Below, piece after piece: positions 1 to 4,726 of a DNA stretch of 6,164 bases. The number at the start of each line of letters is the position of its first letter. Within the stretch, counting starts at the first letter, position 1. Origin of the DNA: JACDET01 sp038253825 (lineage in GTDB: Bacteria; Patescibacteriota; Microgenomatia; Levybacterales; UBA12049); NCBI GenBank assembly GCA_038253825.1, contig JBBSGT010000063.1, forward strand, positions 1-6,164, given 5' to 3'. Made by a program: the position numbers and the translations under genes. A model generated the notes under the pieces. It was not told the DNA's origin. It saw only the letters and a program-made list of their open reading frames with translations, and ran no database searches.

Positions 1-148
1 AAGCATCGTGGAGTTTGAAACATACGCGCTACAAAACCCTGCACTTATTCAGAAATCCCAAACTGATCAAAAAACGAAAAGAATCATTGAAGACCGTTTC
101 TATTTACCTTTCGATGCACAAAATGTATTGACATATTACCTCTTTTGA
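1..148 (+). CDS. C-terminal end of an unidentified protein (partial)
   Basis: An open frame enters from the left edge (first full codon at base 2) and ends at TGA 146-148, giving 48 residues that end FDAQNVLTYYLF. The segment is mixed polar and aromatic, with no membrane helix or motif that I recognise. It lies 49 bases upstream of radA on the same strand, so the two could be co-transcribed, although a -10-like TATAAT lies in the gap. The frame is open throughout and its composition is protein-like, but 48 residues are too few to name a family. I do not recognise it and assign no function. Confidence 0.5.
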   Translation, partial: SIVEFETYALQNPALIQKSQTDQKTKRIIEDRFYLPFDAQNVLTYYLF

Positions 149-181
149 AAGGTTCAGCTTCTGTTTTCTCCTGCCTAAGAG

Positions 182-187
182 TATAAT
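182..187 (+). promoter_or_regulatory. Candidate -10 box for radA
   Basis: A perfect TATAAT ends 10 bases before the radA ATG. Its predicted start point (about 194) leaves a leader of only about 4 bases. The -35 region at 17 bp spacing (TTCTGT, 159-164) is poor. A TTGACA at 128-133 is too far upstream (48 bp) to pair with it. No SD sequence precedes the ATG, which suits a leaderless or nearly leaderless mRNA. Confidence 0.4.
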
Positions 188-197
188 AAAGAATATT

Positions 198-1556
198 ATG
201 GCTAAAAAGGCTACACTCAGTTTTGTCTGTCAAGAATGCGGATATGATAGTCCCTCATGGTATGGAAAATGTCCCGAATGTGGTGAGTGGAACACCATGA
301 AGGAAATGCGGTTTCCCAAAAACAAAGAATCAACTGGGGGAATAAATAGATCAAACGCAACCTCAGCAAAACCACAAAAACTACAAGATATTGTCTATAA
401 AGAAAACTCGAGGATTCAGACTGAATACCAGGAACTGAACACTGTTTTGGGTGGTGGAATTGTGCGGGGTTCAGCGACTCTCATTGCTGGTGATCCTGGC
501 GTTGGGAAATCTACCTTACTTTTACAACTTGCTCTTAGTCTAGCAGTTTCTGGCCACAAAATTCTCTATGTCTCAGGGGAAGAATCACTTGAACAAGTCA
601 AAATGCGGGCGGAACGGATTAAGAATAAAGAATGGAGAACGAAGAATGGAGACAAGAAAGATGACAATTTATTCCTTTTGGCACTGACTGACGCTGACCA
701 AATTGCTGAAGAAGTGGCGGAAATGAAACCGGATTTTGTGATAGTCGATTCCATCCAAACTATTGAATCACAAAATGTATCAGGATTATCTGGATCAGTT
801 GGACAAGTACGATATGCTGCTCTACAATTTGTACGGACAGCAAAGCAGTATAATATTCCTATTGTGATCGTCGGACACGTCACCAAAGAAGGAATGGTAG
901 CCGGTCCGATGGTTTTGTCTCACATGGTAGATACGGTTCTTTTTTTGGAAGGAGAAAAGTTTGCTAAGACAAGAATTCTGAGGAGTTTGAAAAATCGTTT
1001 CGGGCCTGTCGATGAGGTTGGTATTTTCTTGATGGAAGAAGAAGGTATGCAAGAAGCCACGAACCCTGAACAGCTCTTTCTGACGGCAGGACAAGAAGAA
1101 GTGCCTGGAAGTGTGCTTGTTTCAACATTGGAGGGATCACGGGCCTTTTTGGTCGAATTACAGGCGCTAGCGGTCACTACACGACTTCCTATGCCACGTC
1201 GTGTTGTCTCTGGAGTTGACGGACGACGGGTTGAATTATTGCTTGCTGTTTTACAGAAACATTGTCGCCTGCCGGTAGATACTATGGATGTTTTTGTGAA
1301 CGTCGCTGGGGGGATGAAGCTCTCTGATCCAGGAATTGATCTGGGAATTTGCCTGGCAATATATTCGAGTGTGAAAAATATTCCATTGCAGCAAACAGTA
1401 GGCATAGCAGAAGTGGGTTTGCTGGGAGAACTTCGTGCAGTTCCCGGCGTGGATAAACGAGTAAAAGAAGCTGAGAAGCTGGGATTTAAGCAAACTATTA
1501 CGGCTAGGAAGTATAAGTCGCTAATGGAAGTAATGAATAGATTAGGAGAGAAATAA
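198..1556 (+). CDS. radA: DNA repair/recombination protein RadA
   Basis: RadA (Sms) is a cytoplasmic RecA-like ATPase and DNA-unwinding motor that helps process branched recombination intermediates. The 452-residue length is normal for the family. Domains in order: a four-cysteine zinc finger (C11, C14, C25, C28); a RecA-type core with Walker A GDPGVGKST at 98-106, Walker B FVIVDSIQT at 180-188 and the RadA signature KNRFG at 265-269; then a Lon-protease-like C-terminal domain from about 290. That domain lacks the Lon catalytic serine, having SDPGIDLG where the Lon serine region would be, as is usual for RadA. The ATG at 198 gives the expected MAKK start just before the zinc finger. No SD is present, and a TATAAT ends 10 bases upstream. 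A lysine-rich insert lies at about residues 142-157. The PIN/TRAM gene follows after a hairpin. Confidence 0.97.
   Translation: MAKKATLSFVCQECGYDSPSWYGKCPECGEWNTMKEMRFPKNKESTGGINRSNATSAKPQKLQDIVYKENSRIQTEYQELNTVLGGGIVRGSATLIAGDPGVGKSTLLLQLALSLAVSGHKILYVSGEESLEQVKMRAERIKNKEWRTKNGDKKDDNLFLLALTDADQIAEEVAEMKPDFVIVDSIQTIESQNVSGLSGSVGQVRYAALQFVRTAKQYNIPIVIVGHVTKEGMVAGPMVLSHMVDTVLFLEGEKFAKTRILRSLKNRFGPVDEVGIFLMEEEGMQEATNPEQLFLTAGQEEVPGSVLVSTLEGSRAFLVELQALAVTTRLPMPRRVVSGVDGRRVELLLAVLQKHCRLPVDTMDVFVNVAGGMKLSDPGIDLGICLAIYSSVKNIPLQQTVGIAEVGLLGELRAVPGVDKRVKEAEKLGFKQTITARKYKSLMEVMNRLGEK
628..652 (+). repeat. 14-bp-period tandem repeat inside radA
   Basis: AAGAATGGAGA occurs at 628-638 and again at 642-652. 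The copies sit in the part of radA that encodes the charged insert (residues about 142-157) after MRAERI, where most RadA proteins have a short loop. The 14-base period is not a multiple of three, so the two copies are read in different frames, although the gene stays open. Confidence 0.6.
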
Positions 1557-1560
1557 TTCT

Positions 1561-1606
1561 CAATTCTTAATTTTCAATTTACAAAAGATTGGAAAATTAA
1601 AAATTG
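1561..1606 (+). terminator. AT-rich hairpin between radA and the PIN/TRAM gene
   Basis: Bases 1561-1575 pair with 1592-1606 with one mismatch (14 of 15), and AAT 1576-1578 can extend the stem with ATT 1588-1590 across a bulged G. It starts 4 bases after the radA stop. No clean T-run follows, and the stem is almost all A/T. It may be an attenuator, an mRNA-processing or stability stem, or a copy of an AATT-type dispersed repeat rather than a full terminator. Confidence 0.4.
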
Positions 1607-1632
1607 AAGCATTGATTGAAAATTTTAAACCT

Positions 1633-2445
1633 ATGGAAAAAGAAAAAACAAAATCAATCAAAGAAGAACCGGTAGTTGAAAAGACAGAAAAAGCAGAGGC
1701 TGAAAAAAGAACGACCACATTCACGCCAAGCTTGATCGGTGCAATTGCTGATGAAGTTTCAAAGACCTTACTTAGTCGTTTGCCTAGTGTGATGCGGTCA
1801 CGTACTCGCAAGAAAGTAGCCAAGAAAGCAACTAAGATAGAAAACGCAATCTTCCTGGACACCTCAGCTATTATCGACGGTCGTATCTTTGATGTGATTT
1901 ACACCGGTCTCCTCAACGGCGTGATCGTCATTACACCTCATATTTTGCTTGAACTGAAGCATCTGGCAGATACGCAGAATACTGTAAAACGAGTACGAGG
2001 GAGAAAAGGTTTAGAAGCGCTTGAGAAACTACGCAAAGCAAAACAGATGAAAGTCATGATCTTACCTGATGAGCCAGTAAAACAGCCTGCAACGGAACGA
2101 ATCGAAGTAGATGAGCTCCTAATCAAGTCTGCAAAATACCACAAAGGCAAGCTCATTACCTGTGATTACAATCTTGAGAAAAAGGCTAGTATTGAGAATG
2201 TCGCTGCCATAAACATAAATGCATTGGCTAATTCACTCAAAGCTGTGGCTGTTCCTGGTGAATCGTTACATGTCAAGGTTGCTCATCTTGGAAAAGATAA
2301 AACCCAAGGTGTTGCATATCTTGATGATGGCACAATGATTGTGGTCGAGGAGGGAAGTACAGCCTTGAATCAAGAACTTGATGTGGTCGTTTCTCGTATC
2401 ATCCAAACTGCCACGGGGAGAATCCTCTTTGCGAAACGAATTTAA
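1633..2445 (+). CDS. PIN/TRAM domain protein (YacL-like putative RNase)
   Basis: This is a predicted metal-dependent PIN-fold nuclease joined to an RNA-binding TRAM domain, the layout of Bacillus YacL. Numbered from the ATG at 1633 (270 residues), a charged Lys/Glu tail (1-30) and a basic amphipathic stretch (about 33-65) come first. The PIN domain runs from about 72 to 200, with acidic residues D76 and D82 in LDTSAIIDGRI, E107 and D113 in ELKHLAD, D160 in VDELL and D178 in ITCDYNL. The TRAM domain fills about 205-270 and ends GRILFAKRI. YacL has N-terminal membrane helices; this protein has none, so it should be soluble. A TTG at 1612 would add seven residues, but it sits at the foot of the hairpin, so I prefer the ATG. 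Neither start has an SD. The gene is probably co-transcribed with radA. Confidence 0.9.
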   Translation: MEKEKTKSIKEEPVVEKTEKAEAEKRTTTFTPSLIGAIADEVSKTLLSRLPSVMRSRTRKKVAKKATKIENAIFLDTSAIIDGRIFDVIYTGLLNGVIVITPHILLELKHLADTQNTVKRVRGRKGLEALEKLRKAKQMKVMILPDEPVKQPATERIEVDELLIKSAKYHKGKLITCDYNLEKKASIENVAAININALANSLKAVAVPGESLHVKVAHLGKDKTQGVAYLDDGTMIVVEEGSTALNQELDVVVSRIIQTATGRILFAKRI

Positions 2446-2504
2446 TCCCTCTTTTCGTGATCCCAAACCCGCGACCAGATAAACACCTTGCAGTAAATAA
2501 GTAT

Positions 2505-2539
2505 CTGGCTTCCTGTTCAAGCCAGGAATGACGTTTTTT
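2505..2539 (+). terminator. Terminator-like hairpin after PIN/TRAM (repeat copy 1)
   Basis: CTGGCTT (2505-2511) and AAGCCAG (2519-2525) form a perfect 7-bp stem with a 7-base loop. The overlapping TTCCTG/CAGGAA stem (2510-2515 and 2523-2528) is the alternative fold. GAATGAC and then T6 (2534-2539) follow. CCAGATA (2475-2481) can also pair with TATCTGG (2502-2508), which would compete. The TTCCTG...CAGGAATGAC pattern matches two other repeats in this window. It probably ends the radA-PIN/TRAM transcript. Confidence 0.5.
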
Positions 2540-2555
2540 AAACTTCCCCAAACAC

Positions 2556-2627
2556 AAAAAAGCTCATCCTCTCTAAAGAGGTAAGAGCTCCTGCCCAAAG
2601 CTCCCACCTCATTACAAAAGATGAGCT
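2556..2627 (-). terminator. Minus-strand terminator or small structured RNA
   Basis: AGCTCATC (2561-2568) and GATGAGCT (2620-2627) form a perfect 8-bp stem. Read on the minus strand it is followed at once by T5 (bases 2560-2556), as in an intrinsic terminator. The 51-base loop holds a CCTCT-CTAA-AGAGG hairpin (2568-2582 region) and GAGCTC/GCTC pairings, so it is more elaborate than a plain terminator. A minus-strand promoter lies about 400 bases upstream at 3028-3057. Confidence 0.45.
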
Positions 2628-2652
2628 AATGTAATATTTTCAGCCACCGTTA

Positions 2653-2671
2653 CGTGAAAATTGTTTTCATG
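2653..2671. promoter_or_regulatory. Palindrome CGTGAAAA-TTG-TTTTCATG, possible operator
   Basis: This is an 8-bp inverted repeat (one G-T pair) with a 3-base centre, 54 bases upstream of the -35 box of the small-RNA promoter. A second inverted repeat, GGTGAA (2691-2696) with TTCACC (2711-2716), lies between it and the promoter. Either could bind a regulator. There is no direct evidence beyond symmetry and position. Confidence 0.25.
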
Positions 2672-2724
2672 AAAAATGTTGATTTACCAAGGTGAAAACC
2701 ACTTTTTAGCTTCACCATATTTTC

Positions 2725-2751
2725 TTGACACTTTTCAATTTTTGCTATATT
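2725..2751 (+). promoter_or_regulatory. Promoter of the small-RNA unit
   Basis: A perfect TTGACA (2725-2730) is followed after 15 bp by TATATT (2746-2751), preceded by TGC, which makes an extended -10. The alternative -10 TATTCT (2748-2753) gives a 17-bp spacer. The predicted start is near 2758. No protein start follows. Confidence 0.55.
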
Positions 2752-2757
2752 CTTCTT

Positions 2758-2870
2758 ATCGACACTTAGTTTTATTCCTGCCTGAAGGACTAAATGTCAT
2801 TTACCCTAAGAGCATTGCTTATCGTACCTGAACTTATATTTTGAGTAACGAAAGTGATGCTCTTTTTTTT
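2758..2870 (+). ncRNA. Predicted independent small RNA, about 113 nt
   Basis: The unit is a promoter (2725-2751), two hairpins and a strong terminator, with no convincing protein gene inside. Hairpin 1 pairs GACACTTAGT (2761-2770) with ACTAAATGTC (2789-2798): 9 pairs and one C-A mismatch. It carries an inner CCT/AGG closing pair (2777-2779 with 2786-2788). Hairpin 2 is the terminator stem (2808-2864). A short single-stranded linker, about 2799-2807 (ATTTACCCT), joins them. I do not recognise it as 6S, SRP, tmRNA or a named riboswitch. The nearest downstream gene is on the other strand, so it is more likely a free-standing RNA than a leader. The ends are estimated. Confidence 0.5.
2808..2870 (+). 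terminator. Intrinsic terminator of the small RNA
   Basis: AAGAGCAT (2808-2815) pairs perfectly with ATGCTCTT (2857-2864). The stem continues through two T-G wobbles, CTT/AAG, TCGT/ACGA and AC/GT with two single-base bulges. A run of eight T (2863-2870) follows. This is the clearest intrinsic terminator in the window. Confidence 0.75.
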
Positions 2871-2882
2871 GTTTGGAAATTC

Positions 2883-3011
2883 CTATTACCCCAAGCCATA
2901 TTAACTGACTTTTAAACAGTTTCCTCCCGAATTTACCCAAGCTTCTCTTTGAAATCAACTCGTATTTTTGCCACTTCTTCTTGCTTTGTAACAAAGAGTT
3001 CTATTACCCCA
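2883..3011. repeat. 11-bp direct repeat CTATTACCCCA, 118 bp apart
   Basis: Identical copies lie at 2883-2893 and 3001-3011. The segment between them holds an AACTG/CAGTT inverted repeat (about 2903-2921) and the palindrome CTTTGTAACAAAG (about 2985-2997). It could be a target duplication around a tiny insertion, or paired binding sites. Chance is not excluded. Confidence 0.35.
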
Positions 3012-3027
3012 TTTGTAAATCTGTTAA

Positions 3028-3057
3028 ATAGTAGCATAAGTATCTCACGCTTGTCAA
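3028..3057 (-). promoter_or_regulatory. Minus-strand promoter
   Basis: On the minus strand TTGACA (3057-3052) is followed after 18 bp by TACTAT (3033-3028), preceded by TGC, an extended -10. Transcription would start near 3021 and run left, antisense to the small RNA, toward the minus-strand terminator at 2556-2627. Confidence 0.4.
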
Positions 3058-3080
3058 CCTATAATATATTTATGCAACAA
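3054..3080. other. dif-like AT-rich site (weak candidate)
   Basis: The stretch reads CCTATAA, then TATAT, then TTATGCAAC, with the outer bases of two 11-bp half-sites around it. It resembles a Xer recombination site such as the Bacillus dif arrangement CCTAGAA-TATATA-TTATG. About 7 of 11 bases match in each half, but the centre is 5 bp instead of 6. The converging genes on either side would suit a terminus-type site. The resemblance is only suggestive. Confidence 0.2.
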
Positions 3081-3118
3081 ATATGATAGGCTCATAGTTA
3101 TTTTATCCAAAATTAGCT

Positions 3119-3127
3119 TGATATAAT
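3119..3127 (+). promoter_or_regulatory. Extended -10 promoter TGATATAAT
   Basis: TG-A-TATAAT is a full extended -10 element; no good -35 is visible (TATTTT at 17 bp). A transcript from about 3134 would cover the DnaA-box sequence and the repeat at 3246, with only a 23-codon frame (3153-3224) inside it. Confidence 0.3.
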
Positions 3128-3153
3128 AGTCTAAACAGATCTATAAACAATTA

Positions 3154-3162
3154 TGTGGATAA
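3154..3162 (-). promoter_or_regulatory. Perfect DnaA box (TTATCCACA on the minus strand)
   Basis: TGTGGATAA on the plus strand is the exact complement of the consensus DnaA box. One-mismatch boxes lie at 3103-3111 (TTATCCAAA) and 2756-2764 (TTATCGACA), with a looser TTATGCAAC at 3070-3078. The DNA at 3060-3130 is very AT-rich. It may be a DnaA binding cluster. No dnaA or dnaN gene is nearby, so an origin is unproven. Confidence 0.35.
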
Positions 3163-3245
3163 CTTTGGGAAAAGAAAAAGACTTTGTTGGATCATTTTTC
3201 CTGTCATCATCGCGTATGCCGTGATCCGTGGTTCGAAGGTTATAG

Positions 3246-3290
3246 ATTCCTGCACCCCTCGGGGCATCAAAGATCTGCGCAGGAATGACA
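3246..3290. repeat. Dispersed palindromic repeat, copy 2
   Basis: ATTCCTGC (3246-3253) and GCAGGAAT (3279-3286) form a perfect 8-bp stem, followed by GACA. The loop carries its own CCC-CTCG-GGG hairpin (3255-3264 region). It lies 38 bases beyond the GT2 stop codon, between that gene and the middle region, and may act as a terminator or stability element. Confidence 0.6.
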
Positions 3291-3327
3291 TAAAAGCTAG
3301 TGAATGGGTTAAAGAAGATTACGCAAT

Positions 3328-4095
3328 TTAGGCATTCTTGATCATGCCGGGGAGTGTGGTGCGGATGGATGGTTTGTAATCATGATTTTGTCTTGATGAG
3401 ACCCACAATTTCATCATAGTCACTATCTTTGACAGCTTTGATGAGTTTCTGCCAGAGCGTTTGACGCCTTCTCTATGGAAGTATAACGACTGACGAATGT
3501 TTGCAACTTTTCCGTACTGGAAGAACTTCACAAAAACCTCAGTAAAGATAAAAGGATATTTATGATTGCGGAAATACAGGAGGTCTTTGGGAAGCAGTGC
3601 GCGGTTAATCATGATCGTTTCAGGATGCATGGAAGACGCGTGGATGAGGGTTTCGTAAATTGAAGCATGTTCCTCCGGTAGCTCACTTCGCACGAGCTTC
3701 TTATTTTCCTCATCAATGCTCGTATATTGGGTACCAACTGCGACTGTCTTGGGGTTATTGGAAAGGAACGTAACCTGGCGTTTGAAGCGGCTGATGGCAT
3801 TGATATCATGAGGGTTCATGAATGCGACGAATTTACCCTTGGCACGTTTCAGCGCTCGATTGTAGCATACTGCTAAACCATAGCGTTTTTTGTTGGTATA
3901 GATTTCAAAGTTGGAGAAGCGCTTTTTAAATTTACGCAGAATTCTTACTGAGTCGTCTCGGGAGTGATCATCAATGGCAATGATTTGGATATCTTGATAG
4001 GTTTGGACTTCAAGACTGTTGAGACAGTCTTCCAAAAATTTCCCTGCATTATACACAGGCAAGATGACACTAACGACTGATGATTGTAATTTCAT
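3328..4095 (-). CDS. Family 2 glycosyltransferase
   Basis: This is a predicted GT-A fold, inverting family 2 transferase that would move a sugar from a nucleotide donor to a cell-surface glycan; donor and acceptor are unknown. Of 255 residues, the first 100 hold the family core: VSVILPVYN at 8-16, IIAIDDHS at 38-45 (the first conserved Asp pair), YGLAVCYNRAL at 72-82 and FMNPHD at 92-97. The last occupies the DxD position, but Asn and His replace two of the acidic residues. HPETIMINR in the middle and HDYKPSIR near the end also fit short GT2 proteins. There is no membrane helix. The ATG at 4095 is chosen because the promoter at 4151-4179 starts transcription near 4144, which rules out the upstream TTG at 4161. 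No SD is seen. Confidence 0.88.
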   Translation of the reverse strand: MKLQSSVVSVILPVYNAGKFLEDCLNSLEVQTYQDIQIIAIDDHSRDDSVRILRKFKKRFSNFEIYTNKKRYGLAVCYNRALKRAKGKFVAFMNPHDINAISRFKRQVTFLSNNPKTVAVGTQYTSIDEENKKLVRSELPEEHASIYETLIHASSMHPETIMINRALLPKDLLYFRNHKYPFIFTEVFVKFFQYGKVANIRQSLYFHREGVKRSGRNSSKLSKIVTMMKLWVSSRQNHDYKPSIRTTLPGMIKNA

Positions 4096-4150
4096 AGGCA
4101 ATGGTTGGGCTAGTAATTGAGACAAGCAGTTATGAGAGGCAGAGATGAGG

Positions 4151-4179
4151 ATACTACACAACTTTTTTTATATTGTCAA
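4151..4179 (-). promoter_or_regulatory. Promoter of the glycosyltransferase gene
   Basis: On the minus strand TTGACA (4179-4174) lies exactly 17 bp from TAGTAT (4156-4151). The predicted start near 4144 gives a 49-base leader to the ATG at 4095. It transcribes away from the small-gene cluster promoter at 4262, so the two units diverge. Confidence 0.55.
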
Positions 4180-4219
4180 GTTTTAGGTTCGGTTTCTGTC
4201 AGATTATCAGAAACAAAGA

Positions 4220-4240
4220 GGAATGAGTAGTGCTCACTCC
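4220..4240. other. Hairpin between the divergent promoters
   Basis: GGAATGAG (4220-4227) and CTCACTCC (4233-4240) pair with one mismatch around a 5-base loop. GTTTCTG and CAGAAAC form another 7-bp inverted repeat just before it (about 4192-4214). Both lie between the GT2 and cluster promoters, where an operator for either could sit. Confidence 0.3.
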
Positions 4241-4261
4241 TGTAATTTACATCCTATAACA

Positions 4262-4290
4262 TTGACAGTTTGGCTTTAAAAAACTATAAT
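4262..4290 (+). promoter_or_regulatory. Consensus sigma70 promoter of the small-gene cluster
   Basis: TTGACA (4262-4267), a 17-bp spacer and TATAAT (4285-4290) match the housekeeping consensus at all twelve positions. The expected start is about 4297. This is the best promoter in the window and implies strong expression of what follows. Confidence 0.75.
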
Positions 4291-4495
4291 CTTAGTAAGT
4301 AAATAACTCGATGAAGCGTCATTTTTTGCGACGTTTTTTTCGCGTGTTTACTCGGATATATCTATCCTTGTTCTTTAACATACGGAAACTACTTATTAAG
4401 GTGAGTAGCGTTTTGTCTCTTATCATTGCTAGAAGCCAGAGCGCTACTCACCCGATTAGCATCTTTCAACCAGAGAGGAGGTGATACTTACTAAG
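4291..4495. repeat. 11-bp inverted repeat bounding the cluster leader
   Basis: CTTAGTAAGTA (4291-4301) is the exact reverse complement of TACTTACTAAG (4485-4495). The left arm straddles the predicted transcription start, so only about five pairs would be available in RNA. It may therefore act as DNA, or the RNA may begin earlier than predicted. Confidence 0.5.
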
Positions 4496-4557
4496 TCCAC
4501 AAGACCCAAGAGGTTTCACCAACTGATACAAATACTCACAGAGGAGAGGAACAGATC
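4297..4557 (+). ncRNA. Structured leader (or separate RNA) of the cluster
   Basis: About 260 bases separate the consensus promoter from the first clear SD. Predicted hairpins: AGTAAA/TTTACT (4298-4303 with about 4352-4357) enclosing a GCGTC/GACGT stem and T7; GGATA-TATC-TATCC (about 4360-4373); and a perfect 11-bp stem GGTGAGTAGCG (4400-4410) with CGCTACTCACC (4442-4452) and a 31-base loop. An AGGAGGTGAT motif (4476-4485) follows with no start codon in range. This could be a regulatory leader or an independent RNA. No known riboswitch was recognised. Confidence 0.4.
4311..4484 (+). CDS. Possible 57-residue basic membrane-like protein
   Basis: A frame from ATG 4311 to TGA 4482-4484 begins MKRHFLRRFFRVFTRIYL, strongly basic and hydrophobic. 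It continues with a hydrophobic stretch (LLIKVSSVLSLIIA) and ends PERR. It starts about 14 bases after the predicted transcription start and has no SD, unlike the four genes downstream. The region also folds into hairpins, including a perfect 11-bp stem inside the frame. It could be a leader peptide, a real small membrane protein or a chance frame in a structured RNA. Its stop lies within the AGGAGGTGAT motif. I cannot assign a function. Confidence 0.25.
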   Translation: MKRHFLRRFFRVFTRIYLSLFFNIRKLLIKVSSVLSLIIARSQSATHPISIFQPERR

Positions 4558-4590
4558 ATGAACATGTCACGGAAGCAACGGAAAATCGGT
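4477..4590 (+). repeat. Duplicated cassette, copy A
   Basis: It runs from GGAGGTGATAC (4477-4487) through CAAGAGGTTTCACCAACT to TCACGGAAGCAACGGAA in the first 40-codon gene. Copy B at 4936-5040 has the same blocks in the same order with small length differences. The match covers non-coding and coding sequence, so it is a DNA duplication rather than protein convergence. Confidence 0.65.
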
Positions 4591-4680
4591 TTTTTGATTT
4601 TTGTCGGAGGTTTAGTACTTACCATAATCACACGAATAGTGAGGGAACTGAGGTACAATCGAGAAGATTCAGAAGACTGA
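4558..4680 (+). CDS. 40-residue membrane protein, paralogue 1
   Basis: The frame starts MNMSRKQRKIGFL, has one hydrophobic helix (about residues 10-26, with a GG at 17-18), then a basic stretch and an acidic tail ending REDSED. The positive N-terminus suggests the N-terminus stays inside, but that is inference. A good SD (GAGGAGAGG) ends 8 bases before the ATG. It shares SRKxR, the helix position and the exact length with the protein at 5008-5130, and the start-region DNA matches at 16 of 17 bases. I do not recognise the family. The strong SD, the paralogue and the upstream consensus promoter make it a likely real gene despite its size. It could be a regulator of a membrane complex or a toxin-like peptide; nothing here decides. 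Confidence 0.6.
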   Translation: MNMSRKQRKIGFLIFVGGLVLTIITRIVRELRYNREDSED

Positions 4681-4726
4681 GACAGCAGAGAGATACATTG
4701 ATGGAATTCATTCCCGAGAGGAAGGT

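Larger units (their letters stand above)
2446..3327. other. 880-base intergenic region rich in signals
   Basis: No convincing protein gene lies here. It separates converging genes (PIN/TRAM on plus, GT2 on minus). It holds repeat hairpins, a minus-strand terminator, a small-RNA unit, promoters facing both ways, an 11-base direct repeat, a dif-like site and a DnaA box, listed separately. A GGATCA/TGATCC inverted repeat (3189-3194 and 3222-3227) encloses the rest of 3189-3227; I see no function for it. Confidence 0.7.

Noticed and set aside
2806..2994. 62-codon minus-strand frame, Lys-rich, starting with TTG.
   Set aside because: It has no ATG and no SD, and it overlaps the small-RNA terminator hairpin. 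Its lysine content follows from the AT-rich DNA.
3153..3224. 23-codon frame after the extended -10 at 3119-3127.
   Set aside because: It is too short and has no SD. Its start codon lies at the edge of the DnaA box, which explains the sequence as well.
3225..3250. tRNA T-arm-like sequence GGTTCGAAGG.
   Set aside because: The flanking bases cannot form the T stem, and no acceptor, D or anticodon arms can be placed around it.
3380..3475. Possible frameshift in the C-terminus of the glycosyltransferase: a neighbouring frame reads LWQKLIKAVKDSDYDEIVGL and stops at 3380.
   Set aside because: The in-frame end (MKLWVSSRQ, then HDYKPSIR) fits the ending of short GT2 proteins better. An open frame of about 30 codons opposite a gene is common by chance.
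4096..4161. Longer glycosyltransferase starting at TTG 4161.
   Set aside because: The predicted transcription start (about 4144) is downstream of that codon, and the added residues precede the normal GT2 beginning.
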